Of a stretch of 64,000 bases of DNA, positions 1-11,904 are shown one piece after another; the first letter of the stretch is position 1; every line of letters starts with the position of its first letter. The DNA comes from Entoloma clypeatum (Eukaryota; Basidiomycota; Agaricomycetes; Agaricales; Entolomataceae): NCBI GenBank assembly GCA_963565915.1, contig OY751490.1, positions 3,906,001-3,970,000 on the forward strand, in the 5' to 3' direction. Under the pieces are notes generated by a model that had not been told where the DNA came from, made no database searches, and saw only the letters and a program-made list of their open reading frames with translations. Made by a program: the position numbers and the translations under genes.

Positions 1-1503
1 CCGTCGGCGCATCTGTGTGATTTACATGGATGACATAGTGGTTATTGGTAAAACCAAGGAAGAACTCGCCCGGAACACCGAAGAGATCTTGCAGATTCTG
101 TCAGACAATGACCTGTTCCTAAAGGAGAAGAAGTGTCTTTGGGAAGTAACGAAATGCCCCATATTGGGATATGTCATTGGAGAAGGACGTGTTGAGATGG
201 AAACTGAAAAGGTGGACACAATCCGGAACTGGCAAGTACCCACGTCAAAAAAGGAAGTCCAGAGGTTCCTGGGATTTGCCAATTTTTATCGACGCTTCAT
301 TGAAGGATACTCAAACATCGCAAAGCCACTCACAACACTTACGGGAAATACAGCATTCACGTGGGGACCAGCGGCGCAAGAAGCATTTGAAGGTCTCATA
401 TGGGCAATCACGACGGCACCAGTCTTGGCATTGCCCAAACCGGATGGACAGTTCAGGGTCGAAACCAATGCATCAGGTTATGCAATTGGAGCGGTACTTT
501 CACAGAAACAAGATGACAAGTGGCATCCTATCGTGTTCTTGTCGCGGACCATGTCCGCGGCCGAACAGAATTACGAGATATATGACAAGGAACTCTTGGC
601 AGTCATGGAAGCACTAAAGGACTGGCGACATTATCTACTTGAAGCCAAGGAACGTTTCGAGATCTTAACCGATCACAAAAACCTGGAGTATTTCCGGCGT
701 CCTCAGGACCTAAACCAACGACAGAGGCGCTGGAAGATGAAGTTACAAGACTATGACTTCGAACTGCGACATGTACCTGGGAAGACAAACGCGAAAGCAG
801 ACATCCTGTCACGTTTACCCTGGTATGAGACGGAACTCGAGCCGCAGGACAGCGACCAAATGCTCAAGGAGGGGCTATTTTTGAAACGATTGGAATCAGA
901 AGATGTGATACAAATGGAGATGTTCACGGAGGAACAATTCTTTGAAGGGGGTGAAACATCTGATTCCATCAAAATCGGAAACATCACAACCATCGAAAAC
1001 CCATGGATCGCACGCATCAAGGCCTCGAATCGCATGGAGACAGAAGTAGCCCAGGGTCTGAAGAAGAATCCTCACTGGTACCAGCAGGAAAATGGCATCA
1101 CCTACGCAGGAGAACGAGTCTATGTTCCACCAGACCCACAATTGCGCCAAGAACTGATGTTTGAAGCACACGACGCACCAGTGGCAGGACATCCAGGACA
1201 ATATCGAACACATGAACTCCTCACTCGCACCTACTGGTGGCCCACCATCCTACATGACGTAAAGAAGTATGTGAAAGGTTGTGACACCTGTCAACATAAC
1301 AAGATCAGCCGCCAAAGGAGACACGCCCCTCTACACCCTAACGCCGCGCCAAGTCAACCATGGGAAGACATAGGGATTGACATCGTGGGACCGATACCAG
1401 AATCTGATGGGAAGAACGCAATTCTGGTCATCACGGACAGACATTCAAAGATGCTTCATCTCATCCCGACAACCGTGGAACTATCGGCTGAAGGATTAGC
1501 CAA
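1..1503 (+). pseudogene. gypsy A pol, 5' fragment: RT end, RNase H, integrase start
   Basis: The window opens inside the reverse transcriptase, just before the YMDD catalytic motif. The frame then runs through the RT thumb/connection, RNase H (FRVETNASGYAIGAVLS, where the first catalytic Asp of a DASG-type motif reads Asn; TDHKNLEYF is present), the integrase HHCC zinc domain (HDAPVAGHPGQ then CDTCQHNK), and the first integrase core Asp (GIDIVGP) plus the second-strand motif TDRHSKMLHL. The frame stops soon after 1503 because the Plavaka element begins at 1504. The continuation is at 12128. Asn for Asp in RNase H suggests the copy was already inactive or is decaying. Confidence 0.92.
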
Positions 1504-1870
1504 CATCAACAAACCAGACCTGTGCTATGTAGCACTTGATAGCGCTGCATAGTGGTATAGCACTGTAGCATACATTATTTTGTTTGTAGTACTATGGAGT
1601 CCCATAGGGTTGCTACAGAATGCTACATAGCATACATTATTTCATTTGTAGCACTCTGGAGTCTCACATGGTTGCTACAGAATGCTCCATAGCATTATGC
1701 TTTTACTTCATAGCATCAGTGTCTCATTGTATAAAGAAGCAACACCTCATAGCATCAGTGACTCATTGTGTAACATTACATAGTGTAGAAGCAGCACTTC
1801 AGAGCATGACCTTTCTGCTTTGGAGCACTCCATAGATATCCATTATTATATAGTACTGTAGCATTGCAGT
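1504..1870. repeat. Plavaka left TIR and subterminal repeats
   Basis: The first 10 bp are the terminal inverted repeat. Behind it the motif TGCTATG/CATAGCA recurs many times, including the palindrome GTGCTATGTAGCAC near 1521. A unit of about 63 bp (AGCATACATTATTT ... GCTACAGAATGCT) is tandemly duplicated at about 1567-1693, and a second short unit (CTCATAGCATCAGTG ...) is repeated at about 1710-1775. Subterminal repeats of this kind are typical transposase binding regions in CACTA-like elements. Confidence 0.75.
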
Positions 1871-2081
1871 AGGTGGTAGCCTACACTAGCAAGATAGATA
1901 ATTTCATCAATCAGATCAAATATAGATATCATATCAAATCTAATCAAATCTAATCACTATTATTGATTCAAGATAAACTACGACCCAAAGTGAAATAATC
2001 AGTCCAAAATAATCATTGCGGGAAATTTCTCAGCTGGTTCCCGATTTAATAAAGCCCTGTCAAAATCAAAGTTATCAAATA

Positions 2082-4358
2082 TCACGGTAGCATGAGTTGA
2101 AATACATACATGCCAGCCTCATGCCATGCTTTCTGATTGATAACAAATTTGTTGTAATGATATTGGTCCTTCGCGTCCTGCAATAGCCTCACGGTATCGT
2201 TGAGCGATTGATATGCAGTGCGATAAAGAGCACCTCGAAATTCAATCTTGCGCTCCCGGCCAGTTGTCCATTCATCAAGACAATTTCTTATCTATACAAT
2301 GATCAGTAACCTGAGTTTGGAATAGAATTTGGAATTACGCAAGTCGCAGCCAAGACAATGGCTCGGCTAGGGATTCTGTTCTCAAACCAGACATGACCAA
2401 CCGAATCGGGCTTCTCATAGTAAAAACGGATACACAGGTCTCGAAGTGCAGGGTGTGCCCAGTTTTCTGTTCGATTCTATAAAAATATGTTATCACTGTT
2501 CACAAAAGGAATTGGTAGTCATGGTTATACTTCTTCGTCTTTTCCGTTCTGAAGATAAAAGGCATTGCGAATGAGGTGGATTACGTTCCGTTCAATATTC
2601 TCATATGCTTGGAGTTGGTTGTGGCTGTCGTCCTCCAGAAAATCGGCATAATGTCGCTTAACAATTTCTCTCGCTACATCCTTCATCCTACCACGCCATG
2701 TTGAACCTTCCTTGAATACCTGAGGTCTTGCATGAACACAGTCTCCAATGAGCAAAGGGAAAAAACTCACGACAATGTTCATGTTTCGATCCTGGCTATA
2801 TCCTGGTTGCAATACATCATAACCATGTCAAGAGCAACAAATGAAATAAAGAACAAACCCTCTTCAAGAATATCACCATTATCTTGACGTTCATTAATGC
2901 ATTCCTTGAGGATATTTGCAGCTTCGTGCAAGTCATTCTGGCGCTCTGGAAATGGGGCGATCGTAGCGAGATGAAGTTGATAAACATATTTCGCCTGCGT
3001 GAGCACAACCTTCCACCCTGCAGGATAGTACGTCAGAGTATCAGGGGTCAACTGTTTTGGTCCTCTTGAGCCACGGAAGGCACGTTTGGTTTCAATGATC
3101 TCCTCATCTTCCTCTTTGTCGACATCATCCAGATCTGCAGCAGCCTGGGCGTTAGCATGGTGATGTAGCATATCCACGTTTGGAGCACGTGTTGCATGGT
3201 TTCTCTTCCTATGTGCGGCAACGATATCTTCCCCATCAGATTCGTCACCCCCGTTGTTGTTGTTGTCATTGTGGATAAAGTCATCGCCACCCTGTCATAC
3301 ACGATTGTTAGGTTGAAACTTTATCCCGAATCATGCAACGGACGGTCCGGACCTCTTGTTGTGGCTCATCATCATCGTCGTCCTGTCTAGATGCCCCATC
3401 TGCAGTTCGGTGTTCAGCTCCATCATGAACTCGCACCTGGGCAGAGCTGCTCGCAGATGCCGGGACCATACGATGTGGAGCTTCACGTCGATGAAGAGTT
3501 TCAATAGCCAAACGTTCATCCTCATCGGGAGATGCTTCATCCATGGCTGCTGAAAGTAAGTTGAGGTGAATAGCAAAAACTATTTGGGATGTACTTACAC
3601 TCGATATTCTCAATATGTTCGGGCTCACTATCGGGAACAATTTCTTGCTGGTTTTTGGAATGCATTGTATGGTTTGCGTGATGGCCTAGTTGATGGATGT
3701 TAGAGACAATAAGGGTGCCAGCTGGACGAGTCTACCTATTGCGGGATGAGGCCCAAATTTGGCAAGGCCAGCATCATTGAAACCATAGCGTGAACCTGCT
3801 TTTGCATGGGCAAATCCAGGCTTCAGATGGGACTCACATGGTGAGAGTGGCGAGGCAGGATGTGGGGAAGCTTCTTCATCCTTGGAAGTTAACGGTACAC
3901 GATTGGCCTGTTCAGACATTAGTTTTGACAACTCTCTGGAAAGTGAAACTTACCTTTCGTCGAGAGCTTTGCTGTCGCTTTGGAGGAGGGGCCATATCAT
4001 TCTCCAAGATGTCCTCCGGGATCGCGTGGGCAGGTTTGCGCTTGTTGCTGCCCCGCTCAAGGTCAGGACGAATATTTTCGCCAACCTTCCTAAGTTGTGC
4101 CACAGCTCCTCCTATTCCACGAGAAGACCGCACAGGTCGGCCATTTCCATTGACAGTCGCTGTCAGGCGCGTGAGATACTGGCACATTCGCAGGAGTGTC
4201 ATACCTTCATCCATGGGAACATCGGCATTGCCCCCCGACTTTGCAACACTGGGACTTGTTGGTTGCAGTTGCGGTTGTGGTTGCAATTTCCGTTTCGACT
4301 GGCGAGACGTGGCCACAGAACGACCAGGACCTGCTGCTTTCGCAGCACCTCGAGTCAT
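2082..4358 (-). CDS. DUF6532 domain protein carried by the Plavaka element
   Basis: This is a multi-exon minus-strand gene, divergent from the transposase. The N-terminal third is low complexity and basic (Gln/Pro and Arg/Lys rich, with an acidic Asp run). The C-terminal part is a globular domain matching DUF6532, a family expanded in Agaricomycetes (from memory). Its exons are visible: GWKVVLTQAKYVYQLHL; then, after two introns at about 2814-2863 and 2731-2780, FKEGSTWRGRMKDVA; then NWAHPALRDLCIRFYYEK, IRNCLDEWTTGRERKIEF and the C-terminus KAWHEAGMYVFQLMLP with a TGA at 2082-2084. Each junction has GT/AG and keeps frame. The ATG at 4358 is the first good start; an upstream exon cannot be excluded. 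Molecular function is unknown. Its position suggests transposon cargo or an accessory factor. Confidence 0.72.
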
Positions 4359-4600
4359 TGCACCACAACGCGAAGTCAACCAGTTGTGTGGATCCAATTT
4401 AACTAAGTACTAAAAATGTAAATATTTGTCTGATCAGTATAAGCGGTGTCATAAACGAACCTGAAAATACACAAACATGAAGGCGTGGACCGCAAATGGT
4501 TCAAAAGTTTCCCGAAAGTTCCTAAGGGCCACCAGAAAACGAGGAGTGAAGCTACATGTTTCATGATATTGGATCAATAGATAGACATGAAATACAAAAA

Positions 4601-5063
4601 TTAGTCAAGTACGACTTGGAATGAACCCACACCAGGGGAATAAACAGTACTTGTGGCTAATAAACAGCCGTTAGACGACAAAAGAAGGAAAAGTAGAAGA
4701 CGAACCTGCATCGACATGAAGATGATGCTCCCCATTACATGCAGTAACGGGAATGCCTTGCGAACACAGGGAATATGCAAGACGGCCCATAGATAAATCA
4801 GCATGGTCGACTCGGTTATTGGCATACGTGACAGCTTGCAAAGCAGCTGAGAGTCGACGTCTCGCAGCACGCCTTACTCTCCGAGATTGTTGTTGTTGTG
4901 TCCAAGCATTATACATAAGACATTTGGCCTTCTCGAAATCCATAAGACCCTGTTTGTCGAGTAACAGAGTTAGTTCGGAATGAGTAAAAAATCGGATGGC
5001 AAAATTAAAGTACATTGGTAGGAATAGTTGAACAGGCCTGGGATGATGAAGGCATTTGTACAA
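4601..5063 (-). CDS. small spliced ORF of unknown function in the Plavaka element
   Basis: This minus-strand coding stretch has a convincing intron. An exon carrying GLMDFEKAKCLMYNAWTQ, an Arg-rich segment and GNGEHHLHVDA-like sequence ends at a GTTCGT donor near 4704. It joins at TTATTAG (near 4656) to a last exon ending SPGVGSFQVVLD with TAA at 4601. The 5' limit is uncertain; an acceptor AAACAG near 4957 may begin the real exon. I recognise no domain. It lies between the DUF6532 gene and the transposase, transcribed with the former, so it could be an upstream exon group of that gene or a separate cargo ORF. Confidence 0.38.
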
Positions 5064-5201
5064 TTCTGTAATGCCATGAGCCTGAGTGTGAGTCGTGTGG
5101 AGGAAGTTGACGCACTACAAGGTGGATGATTGAGAGTTGATTGTTATGAAAGTGAGTCGACGTTTACCAAGTAATAATAAAATCACCTGACCTCTTCAAT
5201 C

Positions 5202-8200
5202 ATGCCACTGCGTCAGTACTGCCCAACTTGTGGCCGACCGTTCAAAGATGTAACGTCTCTACTCAAACACATGAACAATCCATTCTGCCTTTGTCGATCT
5301 CAAACTATGCACCCCCTTCCAGAGCCCCTCAATTCAGAGCAAACAATGCAGAATCGAGAACACTCGCCGGTTAACTCTCTCTCTCAGGTGCCGATTGATG
5401 CAACTCTGAGTGCCCCTCCCATTGAGGTTTCTGGCGATACGGTTTGGATTGGAAGTGAAGAGGACAGCATGGATGTCGACTCTGACTCTCCTGATCCGAC
5501 GTCAGTTGAAGGGTATCCCGGTGCTGCACGAATATGTGGATGGGGAGGGACGTTCATGGAGAATTTCGACTTGGATGACTTTGCAGAATTCCGCGAAGAC
5601 CTTCCATACTACCCCTTTGCCTCACGAGATGAGTGGGAACTCGCGTCCTTTCTTCTGCGCTCAAATCTTAGCATGGCCATGCTTGATGAGTTCCTGAAGC
5701 TCGGAATGGTGAGTACTTTTCCAATGGATTGTATTTTGTCTGAAATGGCTTTCTAGATTCGACGTCTTTCATTATCATTCATGTCTGCGAAAGCGTTACG
5801 CAGCCAGGCTGAGCTACTCCCATCAGGACCAAAATGGAAAAGCAAGCATTGGAAAACCAGGGTTCCAACGAAGAAGCCCCTTCAACTCCTTTACCGAGAT
5901 CCCATCGAGTGTCTGCAGTCCATTTTAGAAAGCCCGCTCATCAGCGACGCTCTCAAACTCGCCCCATTTCAGCTATTTAAGACAGCAGAAAAGACTACTC
6001 GAATCTTCACGGACTGGTTATCAGGTGATACTGCATGGTCAATGCAGGTGTGTCTATGTTCAAGTTATCCAAATTTGACATCAATACCTTATCCATTGTC
6101 TGTCAGGATGCGCTTCCTCCAGGCGCAATGCTGTTGGGCACGATTCTCTCATCAGACAAGACACAAGTGTCGGTTATGACAGGCCATCGACAGGCTTATC
6201 CATTACTCATCAGCCTCGCCAATCTGGACATGGATTTTCGCATGAAATCCTCGAACCGGGCCTTCCTTCTCCTTGCGTTCCTCCCAATCCCGAAGTTCAT
6301 CGCGAATAAGAAACACTGCGGCGTTCTCCACGCTCGTTTGACGCATGAATGCCTAGATTTCATTGTAGAGCCTCTGAAAACTGCAGCAAAGATCGGAATC
6401 ATGATGCGAGATCCTGTCGGCAATGTTCGATACTGTTTTACGCCACTCGCCTCCTATATTGCCGACACTCCTGAAGCAGCGCTCCTCTCTGGCGTAGGAG
6501 GACAAACATCGTCGATCACGATGGCATCCTACAAACAATTCGGCGATCCCTTCCGTCACGAACCACGAACTGCAACTAAAACATTAGCTCAGTTAGCACG
6601 TGTTGAAGCCAGGGTTGACCCATGGGACCTCCCGAATTATATGAAGAGGATTAAGACATTGGGTTTTCGCTTGAATGGCGTCCATCTCCCATTCTGGCGG
6701 GATTGGCCTCTATCTGATCCTTCACAATTCCTGACACCAGAACCTCTGCATCACTGGCACAAATTCTTTTGGGATCACGACGCCAAATGGTGTATTCAAG
6801 TTGCTGGTGCTGCTGAAATCGATTTCCGTTTTGCGATCTTACAGCCACACACAGGCTTTCGACACTTCTCCGGAGGAATCTCGACTCTGAAACAGGTCAC
6901 AGGTCGCGAGCATCGAGATATTCAGCGGTATATCGTTGCTCTCATCGCGGGGGCTGTTCCAAAGGAATTTCTTACTGCGGTTCGTGCTCTGATGGATTTC
7001 CGATACCTTGCACAAGCACGAGTAATCGACGACAAAACCTGTGTCAAGATCCAAGATGCTTTGCGCGAATTCCACAATTTCAAGGATGCGATTATCAAAG
7101 CTGAAGGTCGCCGTGGAAAGAAGGGAAATACACTTGACCACTGGTACATCCCAAAGCTCGAGTTCCTCCAAAGTGTCGTCACAAGTATCCTCGCAAACGG
7201 CGTGCCAATCCAGTGGACGGCCGACATCACTGAGCATTGCCACGTCACTGAAGTGAAGGATCCCTTATGCACAACGAACTTCCAAGACTATGAGCTGCAA
7301 ATCTGCAGGTATCTTGATCGAAGGGACAAATGCCACCGCTTTGATCTCGCGACTGCAATGCGTGAGGCAGGAATCAGTGGGTCCCACATCGCCGTTGATA
7401 CAGATCTTGATAGAGACGAACCTGACGACGACGGTACTTCTGATCTTTTGGAACATATTGATCCTGTTTCGCGTTTGGTGGGCACAACTCGCGGGACAGT
7501 TGACTATTTCACAGAAGCTTCAAAATTGGAGCAGGGATTGAAGCCTGGCATGCCGCTCCCATATCGTACATTTACTGACACCCAGGTTGGATTTCACCTC
7601 AACTACCGCGCAAGCTTCAATCATGTGACCGTGGACGAAGTGTCGTCGAAATACAAGTTGCCTGATCTGTCAGCCGCCCTTACTGAATATGTCACTCAAA
7701 CTCGGTCTGGCACCGATCTTTTCACTGTTGGCGGGCGACGAGTGGCTGTTCGAACTAACCAACAACTCCCATTCTCTCACCTTGAAGTCTGGACAAAATT
7801 TCGCTTGCAGTCAAAAGCATACCACGCCCCCCATGAATTGTTACCTCCGAAGACGATAAACGCGGCCCCACCATGCCAGTTATGGCCCTATGGCTATTCA
7901 GATCCCGTGGTTTACAACACAGACCCTGAGCAGCAATGGCCGTACAGTGGAATTTCAGGTATTTACTAGGCATCTCCCTTGATGTGTTTACCTCTTCACA
8001 TAACGTCCAGGACACCATGTCGGTCAAGTCGCGCTTATATTCAGAATTGTTCCGACTACAACACAACTCCCCGACCGCTTTTTGACTTATATCTACCGCT
8101 TCGACGTCGTGCCTCAACTCAATCCTGTCTTTTCAGGTTCACGGACCAAAAGAAGTTCCTGCCCAGAACAATCTTCATCAATGTATATCCTAAAGAGAGC

Positions 8201-8390
8201 CATAAGGGCAGATAAAACACGTACGGGCGGCATTGTACCACTACAACAGATCCGGGAAGTCGTCGACTTGGTGCCACGATTTGGAGCAGAAGCTGAGCGA
8301 CGTCTCACAAAGGCAAACAGCCTCGAGTACAGTGCTGAATTTTGGTTAAACAAGTACTTTGATAAGGAATTGTTCTTCGCCCTCAATTAA
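5202..8390 (+). CDS. Plavaka transposase
   Basis: A spliced transposase of about 1,000 residues with introns 5709-5756, 6048-6106 and 7959-8010; all are GT-AG and frame-preserving. The N-terminus is a C2H2-like zinc finger (YCPTCGRPFKDVTSLLKH ... C), the usual start of this family. The core contains LLGTILSSDKTQVS (probable first catalytic Asp in DKTQ), FFWDHDAKWC, GFRHFSGGISTLKQVTGR and DIQRYIVALIAGAVPKEF. The C-terminus has the family signature LVPRFGAEAERRLTK followed by NSLEYSAEFWLNKYFDKEL. It should cut and paste the element by recognising the CATCA-ended inverted repeats. I see no internal stop or frameshift, so the gene may be intact although it sits in an old gypsy copy. Its stop overlaps that of the convergent ORF below. 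Confidence 0.9.
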
Positions 8391-8668
8391 TTGGCTTTCT
8401 GGGTAAATTCATCCTCGCGTGCAGGGATTGTCAGGCAGACTTCGTTCAGAATAGACCGACGCATACAATGTAATATAACACTAGTACTACATATTCTGAC
8501 ATAATCAAAACCTACCTCAGTCAGACATCGATAAGGCCATGCCGACGACTGTTTGCCCAAACGGACAAACAGCCCCGCTCGCAAGTCCCCATCTCTTCCA
8601 GGGTCTGTCGCTTTGACCGATCGTTTATCAAGGTCTAGGCCGTCGTTGGTGATGTCACGAAGCCCCAT
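8387..8668 (-). CDS. unrecognised small ORF convergent with the transposase
   Basis: A 93-codon ORF starting at the ATG at 8668 and ending in TAA three bases inside the transposase stop region, so the two genes are tail to tail. It is charged and has no recognised domain. A possible intron begins at CTGAG-GTAGGT near 8517. It may be the last exon of a larger minus-strand gene, but upstream coding sequence is not clear. It could also be chance. Confidence 0.25.
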   Translation of the reverse strand: MGLRDITNDGLDLDKRSVKATDPGRDGDLRAGLFVRLGKQSSAWPYRCLTEVGFDYVRICSTSVILHCMRRSILNEVCLTIPAREDEFTQKAN

Positions 8669-9236
8669 CGTTTCTTCCCCGGAACCGCTGCACTGTGTGA
8701 AACCAGGTGTTACTAGTAATCAGAGGCAAAGATCATACCTACGGTTGTTTCAACCACACCCTAAGCGACCGGGATCCCCTCGATGACCAGCAGCGCAGCC
8801 CGAACTCATTCTCGGACTCAATCCCCACCGCCCCACAACCTCACTCCTCCCCACGCAAGCGTCTCATCCTGAAGAAGTCGGGCTGGGCATGCTCAGAACG
8901 GACTTGGCAGCGAGAAGCAACGTGGCAACGATCTCTCCGATATCGCACGATGCCTTCACTGCTGCCGAGCCAACTCTCATTTTCTTCTTCTTCTCCACCA
9001 AGATCTCGCCAATGCTGTGGTCCGAGTCGGTCGAGGGTCCATAATAAATATCGAATCCCTTGGTTCTCGCCGTCCCAGGGGCACCGGAATTTGGAGAAGT
9101 CACGAACGTCCCTCCGTTGCACTAGCCAGTCCCTCAAGCGGCCGGATTGTTGGAGGTAAAGGGGGGACGATAGCCAGTATCGGGATGGAAAGGAAGGATT
9201 TGAAGCAAAAGGCCAAGGATGACAAGAAGAATACGA
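8669..9236. other. Plavaka interior with no identified gene
   Basis: Open frames exist on both strands, none with recognisable motifs. It lies just upstream of the SulP fragment and could hold its diverged 5' exons. Confidence 0.3.
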
Positions 9237-9783
9237 AGGGTGTTCCTGAGGGGCTTCATCACTGCTGTTGCCGTCGTCATTATGGCGTGCGTACGCCAAC
9301 CCCCCTTTCCCTTGAGCGGAACACGACTCTAATTGGGCAAATGATTTCCAGCGAACAGCTCATTGTTATGTTTGGTCTCGGCGCCCTGAACCGCGTGCTA
9401 CAGCCAGAAACGACACTGGACAAAATAGAGTTCGTTTTACAACACCCGTTTACCGATAGCCATTTCCACACTACCGTGATCGCCTTCAGTGCTCTTGTGT
9501 TTTTGTCCTGCTGAGAGTTATTTTAAGCAGTACTCCTTCATTTACCGAATGCCTGAGTCCCTAATCGTTGCTTGCGTTTTGACCTTTACATTTCCAATCA
9601 TCTGCGCCATGGGCGTGTATTCTGACTATCCTTTTTTTGAGAATTCACAGTCCTATCTGGAGGCTGGGACAGAGAAGGCGTCGAGATTCTGGGTGCCGTG
9701 CCCATTGCCACCGGCTCGTCGTTCATTCAGTTCCCCATTCGCTCCTCGAACTCGACATATTTCCGACGGACCACATCGACTGC
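9237..9783 (+). pseudogene. SulP sulfate permease fragment inside the Plavaka element
   Basis: Reading across an intron (donor GTGCGT near 9287, acceptor TTTCCAG near 9350) gives FITAVAVVIMAEQLIVMFG, then PETTLDKIEFVLQHPF and a hydrophobic segment SALVF. After a one-base frame change come IYRMPESLIVACVL and, further on, WDREGVEILGAVPIATGSSF. In this order these are the transmembrane core motifs of fungal SulP sulfate transporters (family knowledge). The beginning and the STAS end are missing and the frame is broken near 9506, so this is a decayed, partial copy. Its presence between transposase and right terminus suggests capture of host sequence by the transposon, or a remnant of an older insertion site inside it. 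Confidence 0.6.
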
Positions 9784-10260
9784 AGCAATCCCTCTTCGTG
9801 AGGTATCATTTTGATGTGGATTTGTCCCATTTCAGCCTCGGGTGTACATGCTCATCGACCCGCTCCAGCCTTCAAACCAAGAGCTACAAACGCTCTTCCG
9901 TCCAAAGAATGCGTTTTGGACCATCAAATTCAAACAAAAAAAATACTAACCTCATCGTGTCTAGCTCCTGAACCTCTTAGGATCCCCCAATCGGAGTTCT
10001 CCCGCGCCAGTTTCGATTCGCTCGACTGAGATCCTTCTCAACACTCCGATCAACATGGGCACCGGAATATTCGGTGCCCAGGCAAAACTGTTCGACGCAT
10101 TTGAGTGCACCGTACATTCTATCATATTCACTTGCGCTGTTACACCCACGTCTGGTGATTTCCTTGCTCCTCCCGTCACCAGCGAACAACAAGACATTTG
10201 TGGAGCTCACATGCTTGTCCCGGCCCCGGCGCCACCATCTGGCTAGAGAACATACATAGC
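9784..10260. other. Plavaka interior, no clear gene
   Basis: Scattered short frames follow the SulP fragment. The sequence near 10030-10240 has an open frame without recognised motifs. Nothing can be named. Confidence 0.3.
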
Positions 10261-10567
10261 CAACGGTTGATCATCACTTGTATGCCCTCAATGCCTTTTA
10301 GTCGTAGGTCGCGAGGTTGATTTTTCGATTGGGACCGCCCGCACTCGTCGACCCGCTGATCATCGTTTGTATACCCTCAACCTCTTTCAGTCATTGATTA
10401 TCTTTTGTATACTCTCAACCTCTTTCTGTGGTTGGTCATCGTTTGTGCACTCCAAACTCAAATCGTTGATCATCGTTTGTACATCCTCAACCTCTTTCAG
10501 TCATTGGTCATCGTTTGTCCACTTTCAACCCAATCGTTGATCATCGTTTGTACACCCTCTTTCAGTC
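10261..10567. repeat. degenerate minisatellite, about 40 bp unit
   Basis: About seven imperfect copies of a unit near GTTGATCATCGTTTGTA followed by CCCTCAACCTCTTTCAGTCA. Some copies are truncated. It lies within the Plavaka element. Confidence 0.8.
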
Positions 10568-10787
10568 CCAACTGCCACATCATGTCGCGTCAAATCCAAC
10601 AGTGAGTAATTCTTCCGTTCGGTTGCCGTTTTCGCGATTCATTTCTCTCCCCAAGCGGTATCGTCCTTTGGAGAGTGCCGTGCCTTTCACGGGCCGACAA
10701 GTCTTTGACTTCCAGACGGCTGGGGTGGTTCATTGACACATACAGTGCGCTGCTGAACAAGGTAGGTACCACGGACCTTGTATATCA

Positions 10788-11180
10788 GTGAGTTTTCAAT
10801 GCTCTTTCGCTTTCGGCGGTTTTTACGGGTGTTGGGACAGCGGGGGGAACCATAGCAATGGCGAAAAACACCACACGGTCAGAGGCTACGACTCCTTGGG
10901 CTGGCATTCATTTGCCGCCCATTTCGACGAACTGACGGGTAAACCCGACGTTCTCTTTTTATACAATGTCGATACGACCTTGAAGAGGAGGTTCGAGGAG
11001 TTTACTGCGGATGAAGGGGGCGCTACGATAATAAGGACCACGTACAAAAGGCGCCACGAGAAGTACCTCCCGATAGATAAGATTATATGTGGTGAGTTTG
11101 TTTCAAACTTCCCCGTTTTCTGCGTCTGACTGCTCCCACTCATTTCAGTGGAACAGGGTCGAGTTTACTATAGCCCATGA
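10788..11180 (+). CDS. unrecognised spliced ORF fragment in the Plavaka element
   Basis: An open frame with protein-like composition (GWHSFAAHFDELTGKPDVLF, TADEGGATIIRTTYKRR) runs to a GTGAGT donor at about 11092. It continues in frame after CATTTCAG near 11150 (VEQGRVYYSP, TGA 11178-11180). A possible upstream start is MSRQIQQ at 10582, followed by a GTGAGT donor. No domain is recognised. The gene model is incomplete. Confidence 0.3.
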
Positions 11181-11904
11181 TAAGTATATACACTCCCACC
11201 TCCTTTTTCACCCCTTATGGGTCCAAACCCGATAGCTTACTACTACAAAGCCCCCTCGTCAACATATAGTCGTGAGTCAATAACGTCTGCAGCGTCACTA
11301 GGCTCGCTTATCCGTCTTTTCAGTTGTGGCTGGAGTCGTGCCACAGGACTATCCAAGCAAGCGCACGGCATTGCATGACAGGACTAAAAACCTACCGTTA
11401 TCATGTATGTTTTCTTGTCCGACTAAAGAGCTGCCGAGCATACTGACATCTATCCTACTATACCGGTGTTCTCCCAGCCAACGTGCCTAGCAACAATGCC
11501 CCACGGTTCCAGTGTTGATACGCCGCTTTCGTCCACATCCTATGGTTTCTGGTTCACGACGTCTCACGTTAAGCATGGCCGACATGTTTGATACTGTGTT
11601 TTCTCTCCTCGCCGTTCAGTGTATGTCTTCCCTCAAACCTAGTGTTCACAGTGTGCGCTACTTTGTTCACAGACTTCACCCCTTCCCCCCATTACCGTGC
11701 AAGGTGCGCGCAGCCGAATCAGGCCCATTTAATTGAGATGTATGGCTATGCGGCCCACTGCGGGGCTGCCACCTTCCTCCGTGAATTCTGTAGATATACC
11801 TTGTTGTGTACTGTTAGATAATGAACCATGAGTATTTCCCAGAAATAAAAAATAAAAATAAAAAAACACCTCTTCCTTCGTGGTGTACACTGAGAGTGTC
11901 AACC
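11181..11904. other. Plavaka interior, short exon-like pieces only
   Basis: Several GT-AG-bounded short open pieces occur, for example near 11325-11400, but I cannot assemble a gene. An A-rich tract lies near 11845-11865. Confidence 0.25.

Noticed and set aside
3790..4413. 207-codon plus-strand frame
   Set aside because: It is the antisense shadow of the DUF6532 gene, whose spliced product has recognisable domain motifs.
10261..10567. possible CRISPR-like array
   Set aside because: Repeat units are degenerate and contiguous without unique spacers, in a eukaryotic transposon; it is a minisatellite.
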